Of a stretch of DNA of 64,000 nt, positions 56,226-64,000 are shown one piece after another. This stretch comes from Ustulina deusta (Eukaryota > Ascomycota > Sordariomycetes > Xylariales > Xylariaceae). The DNA lies in NCBI GenBank assembly GCA_023159155.1, contig JAJNNX010000008.1:682001-746000 (forward strand), in the 5' to 3' direction. The notes beneath the pieces are model-generated. The model was not told the DNA's origin. It searched no databases and saw only the letters and a program-made list of their open reading frames with translations. Made by a program: the position numbers and the translations under genes. Position 1 is the stretch's first letter, and each line of letters begins with the position of its first letter.

Positions 56226-58022
56226 CTGCGTAACTAACCGTAGGCCAGATATTGGAGACCTTCGACAGTTTCAAGATGCTATCAGCACATACTTTGTCCG
56301 GTGAAATATATTAGGAAGACTAGTGAAGCGCGCCTCTCGTACACTTTGTCAGTACAAGGAACCTACCTAGACAAAACTCAGCAGAACGCCATACTGTTCA
56401 AGTCCCGTTTACTACAGCACAATATTGACGTTTTCTTCAAGAAGACAAAGATGGCAGTGTTCATACAGCCATGAAATAATCAGCAATAAATTAGCTTCCT
56501 AGAAGCTTCAACAACTACGACCCAAGTAGGCATGATGGCAGACCTATCCGAGGAGGTTATAGAAGAAGAAGAAAGGAGCGAAGGAAAGAAAAATCATTGG
56601 TCAGAAGATGCTAACGGTAGAGAAAGCATAGTCCATCACCAAACGGAGAAGGTTGGTATTGCGGTCGAAATATAGCCAGGTTCATAGCCATGTTCCATTA
56701 CAAGTGGCAACACAACAACTATTCGGATCCTAAAGGCTGACACGTTCATCTTAGTTATGTTAGGGTATTGAAGAGCAAATACAACACAACATTGAATGGA
56801 AGACTATATGTCGTTTTTTCTTTTCTTTCCTCTGTGTGGCTGCAGCTGTTTCTGCAACTGCGAGGTGCGAATCGAATAGGTTGAACAGCACACACCTCAA
56901 CAAATATGCCTTTGTCTAAAGTGCCAAGTATCTTACTAGACAGGTGGCACATTCGTCAGGTTCAATACTCATCCTATCTGATGATTGGCAGGTTCCGGTC
57001 TCTTGTCAGGTATCTCGAGTTGTTTAGGTTAGTTAGTTACCTTGGGTATCTGCCGACCTACATGCTGCAGGCGCCTGTAATGAAGGTTACCTACATATAA
57101 GTAGATATCTCTACCTACCTAGGTACTTAAAGGCTGGCCAAAAATCTTGGACCTAAGGTATGTAAGTAGGCAACCCGATGCATCGAGGTAAGTAGCATGC
57201 GTTTCAAGTTCCATCGCCTTTAAATCGTTTGTGCCGACTTACCTGCATCTAGTGCTCTGAACCTTATTTAGCTAAGTGATGCAATTTATCACCTAGGCAA
57301 CAAACACAACAAACACAAGGCAGTAGGGTAGGAGCTGCTGGTGGTTGTGCTACCTATCCGTGTGCACCTTCCATGACTTTGTGTTGGAAAGTACCTAAGG
57401 TACCTACTCAATAAGGTATTCAGATCGATACCATTGAGTGCCTCCTTTTTGCACCTTCCTTCCCACAACCACCTGCCTAACATACATACACAAACACGCA
57501 GGCACACAGACACTCCCACTTCTACCTCCGTGCCTCCAGCTCCAACTCCTACCTACATTTCCAGTACCCATCCTCTGGCTTCGTTGGCATCAAGGCTTGT
57601 CTTGACATCCCCAGCAACACCATACTCTCAACATTTACCGTGTTGGCCATTACGCCTGATTCATCACAGCCCGGTCAATATAGCTTCATCAGTCATCCGA
57701 TCACAGATCCAATAACCAAACAGATCAGATACTCGCTGCCCTCCGCGCAGACATCAGGAGAAATCAGTTTGGTTACCGCTGTTGTGAGAGAAGTAAGACT
57801 ATTGCTCCTAGATTCTGTCCACCAGGTATGCCTCCTTTCAGCTCTACCCGAGGTTTGCTCTTCGGTATCATCCCACATGCCAGTCTGACAATTTCCTGAA
57901 CTTTTCGCAGAGCTGCTTCTCCTATCTCTCCTCCCTTCATTGCTTGCGCGTGCAGCCAACGCCCTGATCTAACTTACGCCAGAAGTCTAGGATTCTCTCA
58001 AACAACCCCGACAATCCAGAAG

Positions 58023-59374
58023 ATGCCCCCCCAACCTCCCACTGGCGGAGCCTCTCTGCCGCACTCGTGAGTATGCTCTTATTTCTAAACATGGCTAGTT
58101 CTCACCTCTCTATCAGGTTTACCTGTAGGGTATGCGGGAAGGACAAAGCACCGGCTTCATATTCCAAGACTCAGCTTCAGAAGTGGTTCAACAAGAAGAG
58201 AAATGATCGGTATAATGCGGTTACCCCCCATAATGTTGGGTTGACGTGCAAAGACCACGCCTCAGACCAACGAGAGATACGATGCCACGGTCCTTGCGAT
58301 CGCCTGAAGGTTGTCGATCACTTCAGCAAGAATCAGCGCAACGAGCCTGAGCCGGTAAGCAAGTATTTGTTATTATTCACCACGCAGCATATAGGTGATT
58401 GACTATCTTGAGCCAGTGGTGCATCGATTGTACCGAATGGAGACTAGATTTCAACGGCAACGAGCTCCCCACCGCACCGCCTAACGGGTCCCTCGCGCAT
58501 CATGAATATGACGGCATCAACGACAATGATGACGCTGAATTCTGGCAACGTTCTCCCCACCTGTCGGGTGATGGAGACGATTCCGCGGACGAGGATGAGA
58601 GCTCTGATGACGATGATGAGAATAGGAACCCTTATGATGACCCCACAATTATCACAGACGTAGTTGATCGTCTCCAGGGCTACGGTCTTGCAGCGACAGA
58701 CGAGGTACGTAACTTGGATAATGATATCTCTCCACCAGCTAATGGTAGTGCATAGGGTATCACCGCAGGTGCTGCGTCTACAACGGATAGTGTGGGAATT
58801 TCCGGCTGGGACGAAGATATCAATGCTACAACAAGTGATTCTGGTTCTGGCATTTCAGCTCGGACCATGACTAGCATGCAACCTAATACTATGCGAAGTC
58901 GAGGAACGCTCAGTAATATGCCCACGATCCCCGACTCGAGAGGAAGTGCTTTTCGCTTGCAAGGCTTTCCTCATGTTGCTCACGGAACTGTGACTCCAAC
59001 TGGAGTCGCTCCTCATCTCAACCGGTTGGCCTCGCAACCTGCCATGAACGGTGGTCCTTCGACGTTGTCTGGCCGATTTTCAGCTGGTCGCCCACACTCT
59101 GGGGAGGAAGAGACCAAAAGAAGGGCTGTCGCTCTCGCGAATGAACCACCTAGAGGCTGGAAACCCAACGTCAAGAATCAAGAGTCTAGAAAAGAGAATA
59201 GTAATAAGTGGTACAAGGGCGTAAGCATCTCTAGAGACTTCTCATTGGTACGATAAGCTGACACTAGCCAAGGATAACCGCAGAGTATTTCCGGGCAAGA
59301 AGAAGGCCCTTGGGGACAGGGTTCAAGATGGGACGGAAGCTGCTCATGATTCTGATAGTCCTGATGTGATGTAA
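58023..59374 (+). CDS. Stc1-domain protein
   Basis: Five exons: 58023-58066, 58117-58354, 58417-58704, 58756-59220 and 59273-59374, 378 aa. The N-terminal Stc1 domain occupies about residues 15-110. Its paired zinc knuckles are FTCRVCGKDKAPASYSK, LTCKDHASDQREIRCHGPCDRLK and WCIDCTEWRLDF. In fission yeast Stc1 is a LIM-like protein linking the RNAi effector complex to the CLRC histone H3K9 methyltransferase. In filamentous fungi the domain is found in longer proteins of unproven role. The rest is acidic (DSADEDESSDDDDENRNPYDD) then Ser/Gly/Pro-rich. Donors are GTGAGT, GTAAGC, GTACGT and GTAAGC. The last acceptor is an AAG at 59270-59272, chosen because it leaves 11 nt after the branch-point A of GCTGAC and gives a tail ending DSDSPDVM. 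A TAG five bases upstream would give another frame. Confidence 0.88.
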
Positions 59375-60263
59375 ATCGAGGATGGAATGATTTCGACTTG
59401 ACCAACGAGGGCATAAAATCCAATATGCGCCTATGGCTCATTATTCCACTGGAACGTCAGCTTTCATTCGCAGCGATTTCACATAATCACCCTGTGGCCA
59501 TCGATTCCGAAAGGATGTCTTACGGCGAATCTGGGTTGGTTGTACATGGATGGTTGCTCACAAGTTCCGGATAGGGGACCGATATCGCGATAGATTTGAT
59601 GATAATGAAATGCGATCATACCCGAGAAAAAAAAATTGTGGCGATTGATACACTCCCTGAATATCACTAAGCCTAAAGTTTTCCGCCGTATGCTGTAGAG
59701 CAGGGCGATCATGTCTATAGAGGGTTGTCAAAATGCCTATAGGCCAAGCAATGGAGGTAGGTAATATTGCATGTTATAGTCACCGCTCGGATAGGTAATC
59801 TTAGGCCGCAAGGTTCTCAGGGTAGGTGCAGCCTTTTCCGACAACACAAGTTGGAGAAGCAGGGATGATGTTCCTGCAAGACGGCTACCTGCAGCAGGAC
59901 ATGCATCTCCATCGCCCGGCGACCTACGAAGCATTGATAGGTGTAGCAACGATTGTCCCCAAGGTCGCGTCATTCGCCCAACTCCGGCTACAACGGTCTA
60001 CGCTAATGTCAAGTTTTGTGCCACTTGGAGGGAGGTGCTGCCTGAAGTCTGGACGGCGTATTATCCTTCCATGCAGTCAGCTGTTGATACACTGCTACCC
60101 TGACTGTAGTTCGATGCAATGCAGCCAGTTGTTACCTGGGAAATCCGGTTCTATCGGTGCGTAGGGCCATTTAAAGGGGTGGCTTTGCCAAACTCGATTC
60201 TTTACAGATAAACCATCGTGACATGGAGGCCAGCTAACCTTTTCCATTTGACGGGAATGCAAG
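59375..60263. other. intergenic spacer with no gene seen
   Basis: About 890 bp between two plus-strand genes. A 112-codon ORF at 59826-60164 has no motif. TAGGTA motifs lie at 59756-59762. The promoter of the next gene is probably here. Confidence 0.45.
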
Positions 60264-63200
60264 ATGACTAACGGGAAGTCTCAAACACAGGTTCATTTAC
60301 GGTCGGGAGCGCCTAGCTGTTCCGGAGCCCCCATGGAAAACGCTACTGTATCTAGAAGCCCGTCACCTAGTTCGGTGGCTTCGTTTGTTGCGGGGGGTTC
60401 CGATAATCATGTGCCACAAGAACAGAACAAGTCAATAATTTCGGCGCAGAAGCCAGATCCGCGACCACCCTTGGGACCTAGAGGATTGTCGAGTGATCTT
60501 CTGGACGAGATTAGAGAGGTTATCCGACAGGAATGTAAGCACTTGCCTTGCCTAGCGATAGAATACAACAGCCCAACGCCACTATATCATCTTACGACGA
60601 GAAGCTGACATGAAAAACTTAGTTCTCGGAGCCTACACACCAAAAGGTCGCTCTCAGAAGCCTGCGAGTGACAACGGTGGTGTCAGCCTTATGAGCACTG
60701 ACACGGGCAATCACAACACAGAGAAGAAGAGGATCTCGCATCCCGGCACAACCGACAAGTCAACGCAAGACGAGAGCGATGACGGATCGTGCTCGCCAAC
60801 GACAGTGCCGGGGAGCGGCTCAGAACGCGCCCCTACGCCTGCAACCACGCCTACTCCTACTTCCTCTCCTTCATCTACTGCCTCTGCACCATCACTCTCT
60901 TTAGTAACGTCCGTGGCTGCGAAACCTGATCCTCCGAGACCTGGAGTTAGATTCAGCGATAGCGTGACCCTCGTTCGTAGCCCCGTTTCGGCACCCGTGT
61001 CGGCGCCGGCCAAGAAAGCCCCGTGGGCTATGTATCGCCGCATGTCGAGCTCGAGCGGCGAAACCGTGCCTGATTGGGGGATGTTGTTTGATGCAAATGG
61101 GTTCTCCACGGCGAGGTGTGGACAAGTACTCAGGGGGTTGGCGAAATGTTTGGTATGATGTTGACGCTTTGATATTACCCCCTTGTTCAAAACAGTATCG
61201 AACTTCGACATCATAAGGGGAAACCGATCTAATGCGTATGTGATATCTAGGCTGAAGAATTGTCGCCCCGAGGCACAGTGGTTGTCACGCCTGAGAAGTT
61301 AGGCTTGTTATATTCGCGGTTCAAGATAGAGGGCGAGGTGCATCCTTTCGAAGGTAAGCATCCCTTCACTCTCACTACTCCTCGAGACTTGTGAAGTGAT
61401 TTCACTTGTTCGAGTCGCTCATCTTCGCGGCACAGATATCTTTCATATCTTCCCGCGACAGGAAAGGAGTAGTAGTAGCAGTAGTAATGCCGCGACCAGC
61501 GGCGGTAGTAGGTTAGCTACCTACCACTCCCGAATCGGCGATTTCTTTGCAGACCTCGACTGCGAGTACTACCTCGTACCCCCCTCCACGACCGAAACAG
61601 CATTTCTGACCAAGTCTCCTTCGGAATTATCCGTCTCCTCTGCCACGGATTCGGCGACGAGCCCTTCGTCGCCTGTATTTCCCCGTTCGAGCTCGTACTC
61701 GAGCTTGCACCCAATCGCCAATACAGCCCCGAACCCAAACTCGTATAAGCCCTTACGACCCCGTCCGCGTTCCACCAGGCCATGTGTTCCTGCCTTGACA
61801 CCGGTGGGTTTCGCCCAGTTCTTCACGATATGCCTCCTCGCACACCCGGACGAGGAAGCTAAACGCATGAATAAAATCGCCAGCGAGCTGGCACTGGTGG
61901 CGGACGTGGGACCGAGTAGTTTCACGTTGGCTGCTTCCGGGAGCGGTACGCCGAATACACCGATCTGCCCCCTCGTTGCTTCATCTTTTATGCAGAGCCC
62001 ATTATCCTCTCCCGCAAGCCTCGTCCCCGGGGGTGGTGCGGGCCGCGGCGAAAAACTCCCGCGGCAGTTTGTCCGCAGCCTCCTTCCGGTGAAATCAGAC
62101 GCGAACTCGCGAAAACTCCTCGCAGCCGCCGTGGAGGATCTCTTGTGCGATCTGAATCTTCCCGCTTCTTCATCTTCTATCACTTCTACTTCTGCTTCTC
62201 GTTCCCTTGTATCGGTTGCGCAGATACCAACGGCATCGACGGCAGCATTTCATTTAGCAGAGCAAAATAGGCGATGGTCCTTTGCCAATGTCTCGACGAA
62301 CTCGAGCTTAAACTTCAACTCGAACTTGGGTTGGAACAGCAACGTCCCACATTTGCCTCCTCCTCCTGTGCCTTTGCCTCGAAGCGGGAGCGGCAATGTG
62401 GGTAAAAGCGGTGGCATGGAAATGGAAATGGGTAAGAGTGGTGGCGGTCCATCAGCGCCGAAACCACTACCATCGCCTTCACCTGCGGGATCTCTAGTCA
62501 AGTCCCGGACTACTCCTACTCCTACTCCCCCCCCTCTTACTAGCGGTGGCGGCGGAGACGGTTTATATTCAGACACGTCATCGATGACGCTCCAGGGTCG
62601 CGGACTCAACCGCCACAACAGCTACCGTCACTCTTATCATGAACATCGACGGTACGGGCCAGCCGAAGTCGTCGTCCAGCCATATAAGCCACAGCAACAG
62701 CAGAAGCCAGGACCATCATCATCGACAGTGGCCCTGAGGTCTAGAAATCGCACAACGCAGTTCGAACTCGGGGACGAGGATGAGGACGGCGATGGCGATT
62801 CCGCTAGCTCCGACACCGTTACCACCGTCGCTACCGTCACGCCCCGGCCCGACAGGACCGATAGGCGGAGTAGTTACCATGGACACGAACGTGAGCGCGA
62901 ACGAGAGAGAGAGAAGGAAAGGGAGAGAACCAGGGAAATGGAGAGATGGTGGGGACCTCAGAGGGATAGGGAGCGGGAATGGGATAAAGATAGGGATAGA
63001 GATAGGGATAGGGATAGAGAAAGAGAGCGAGAACGTGAACGAGATAAAGGCTACGACAGACGCCCTGCCCCGGCCCCGCGACGATCTAGCGACCGAAGAC
63101 GAAGCACCGCTAGCGTCAACTCTACCGTGTCTAGTACCCCAAGCACGACGCCGTCGAACCCGAGGGCAACGCACGCGGGAAGTAGTGGGAGCAATCCTGC

Positions 63201-63411
63201 TGGGGATAGAAATAGCGGTGCCATCGTCATCGCGCAGCAGCGTGATGATCGCGGCCCGACATGGTCCGAGGTTCTCCGGGCCCAGCAGCAACAATCACAA
63301 CAACAACAACAACACCAGTCACAACAACGGCAGCAGCAGCAACAGCAACAGCAACAGGGGGCTAAGGTTGTTTCGTTTTATGATGAGAGAGACCGCGCGT
63401 ATGCCCCTTGA
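60264..63411 (+). CDS. Large DUF7514-like protein with Arg-Glu/Asp and polyQ repeats
   Basis: Four exons: 60264-60534, 60623-61152, 61251-61353 and 61436-63411, 959 aa. The conserved domain is built across exons 2-4. It includes VPDWGMLFDANGFSTARCGQVLRGLAKCL, AEELSPRGTVVVTPEKLGLLYSRF, EVHPFEDIFHIFPRQ, IGDFFADLDCEYYLVP, and after a Ser/Pro-rich insertion PALTPVGFAQFFTICLLAHPDEEAKRM. I associate this pattern with DUF7514, a fungal family of unknown role. The C-terminal 450 residues are low-complexity. They contain Ser/Pro tracts, alternating Arg-Glu and Arg-Asp dipeptides at about 62885-63055 (like RS/RE domains of RNA-processing proteins) and a Gln-rich end (63270-63360). Intron phases are 1, 0 and 1, with GTAAGC/GTATGA donors and TAG/CAG acceptors. 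Start choice is the first ATG of the open frame. The last exon overlaps long shadow ORFs on both strands. Confidence 0.85.
62885..63055 (+). repeat. purine-rich GAGAGA/GATAGG coding repeat
   Basis: Imperfect tandem hexamers encode Arg-Glu and then Arg-Asp dipeptides inside the DUF7514-like gene. GATAGG-type units at 62987-63020 are the most regular. Confidence 0.85.
63289..63358 (+). repeat. CAA/CAG polyglutamine coding repeat
   Basis: Mixed CAA and CAG codons encode a Gln-rich stretch close to the C-terminus of the DUF7514-like protein. Confidence 0.9.
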
Positions 63412-64000
63412 TGCCAGTCTTAGCTGCGATTCGTGTTATTTTACGTTGCATATCGTATCGTGCCGTGCTATGATATGCTCTGAGGATCGAATCGCTTCCT
63501 TACTCAGGCAAAACCGAAAATCGGGGATGGCACCGGGAACGACATCTTTTCCTTGGGTTTTTCTCCTTCCCCTTCTCCTTTCTCCTTTCCTTTTTCTATC
63601 CCCTTTCCCCCCTCCTTGGTTCTCTCTCAATACCGACATAGCTCGATCGCTGCATATGGGGATTAGTAATTTGAGCACAGCATATGACGTTCTCCCATCA
63701 TATTTACGTCGGGTTCTTCGGGATAGGATTCCTCGGGGATAATACGGTTTCGTTTAATAGGGCATCTCATTCGGGTTTGGGGATCATTTGTTGTTTGTAT
63801 CGTGTTGTATGCCCATTAATGAGTTACGAAGCCTTGCGGCCATTTTTTTTTTCTTTTTGATCTTCAAATCTGTTTAACATTGCTACTAAGTAGTCTATGT
63901 CTCATATACGTCGAGTAGCATCTTGGTCCAGAGGGGTATCGTTCCAAATCAAGTGAGTGACTCGACATCTCGTAAGTACAAGTGAAAAAAAATAAACACA
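63412..64000. other. 3' flank of the DUF7514-like gene
   Basis: Pyrimidine-rich at 63545-63625 and AT-rich after 63700. No further gene was recognised up to the window end. Confidence 0.5.

Larger units (their letters stand above)
51154..58022. other. 6.9 kb gene-poor interval
   Basis: The longest gene-free stretch of the window, lying between divergent genes (Ime2-like kinase minus, Stc1 gene plus). The left 1 kb is pyrimidine-rich on the minus strand and suits a long kinase promoter/leader. The middle (52.2-57.4 kb) is AT-richer and carries many TACCTA/TAGGTA motifs (52331, 52634, 54590, 54700, 55240, 55300-55375, 57110, 57395). Two short coding-like segments at 53.9-54.3 and 56.0-56.2 kb are listed separately. 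No transposase, reverse transcriptase or terminal repeat was recognised. Confidence 0.45.

Noticed and set aside
62780..63742. 320-codon plus-strand ORF overlapping the DUF7514-like last exon
   Set aside because: It is open because of hexamer purine repeats, lacks a splice-consistent upstream part, and its composition (GIGSGNGIKIGIEIGIGIE) mirrors the repeat.

Overview
The window looks like nuclear DNA of a filamentous ascomycete (Pezizomycotina, most likely Sordariomycetes). The coding sequences are interrupted by short 50-230 nt introns with GTRNGT-type donors and CTRAC-like branch points. The proteins are typical fungal single-copy housekeeping and signalling families, with no operons and no bacterial features. 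Nineteen genes could be supported. Exon joins were checked for reading-frame continuity by hand, but there is no transcript evidence. Rough layout: 1-3.2 kb holds a partial membrane-protein gene, GET1 and a PTAR1/Ecm9-type prenyltransferase-alpha repeat protein. 6.4-13.5 kb holds a GPI-anchored aspartic protease, a short-chain dehydrogenase and an AVT-type vacuolar amino-acid transporter. 16.2 kb holds a 29-residue Cys-rich zinc-ribbon-like micropeptide gene.

The middle of the window carries the RHO1 GTPase (18.0-19.0 kb, minus), a mitochondrial ribosomal protein uL24m/MRPL40 gene (22.7-23.9 kb, plus), the Elongator scaffold ELP1 (24.3-28.6 kb, minus) and a divergent DUF3984-like gene (29.3-30.4 kb). 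Next come the histidine phosphotransfer protein YPD1 (34.2-34.9 kb), an AKAP7/ASCC1-like 2H phosphoesterase (36.0-36.8 kb), an unrecognised coiled-coil protein (37.3-38.8 kb) and an unrecognised two-finger C2H2-like protein (41.1-41.7 kb).

The right part carries an HSPA12-like Hsp70 (44.9-47.1 kb, minus), an Ime2/RCK-type protein kinase (48.7-51.2 kb, minus), a very long gene-free interval (51.2-58.0 kb), a Stc1-domain protein (58.0-59.4 kb) and a large DUF7514-like protein with Arg-Glu, Arg-Asp and polyQ repeats (60.3-63.4 kb). Functions are largely unrelated: stress and cell-wall signalling (RHO1, YPD1), translation and tRNA modification (MRPL40, ELP1), tail-anchored protein insertion (GET1), chromatin/RNAi (Stc1) and meiosis/differentiation (Ime2).

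More than half of the window is intergenic. Those spacers are full of a short family of motifs built on TACCTA/TAGGTA (often the palindrome ACCTAGGT) that I do not see in exons, and of microsatellites, with a dense cluster at 42.8-44.2 kb. No transposon ORF, tRNA, rRNA or CRISPR array was recognised. The most interesting observations are the micropeptide gene with a five-codon last exon, two introns that appear to use GC-AG splice sites, the dispersed TAGGTA motif, and coding-like fragments without a recognisable full gene at 5.1-5.5, 20.4-21.0 and 53.9-56.2 kb.
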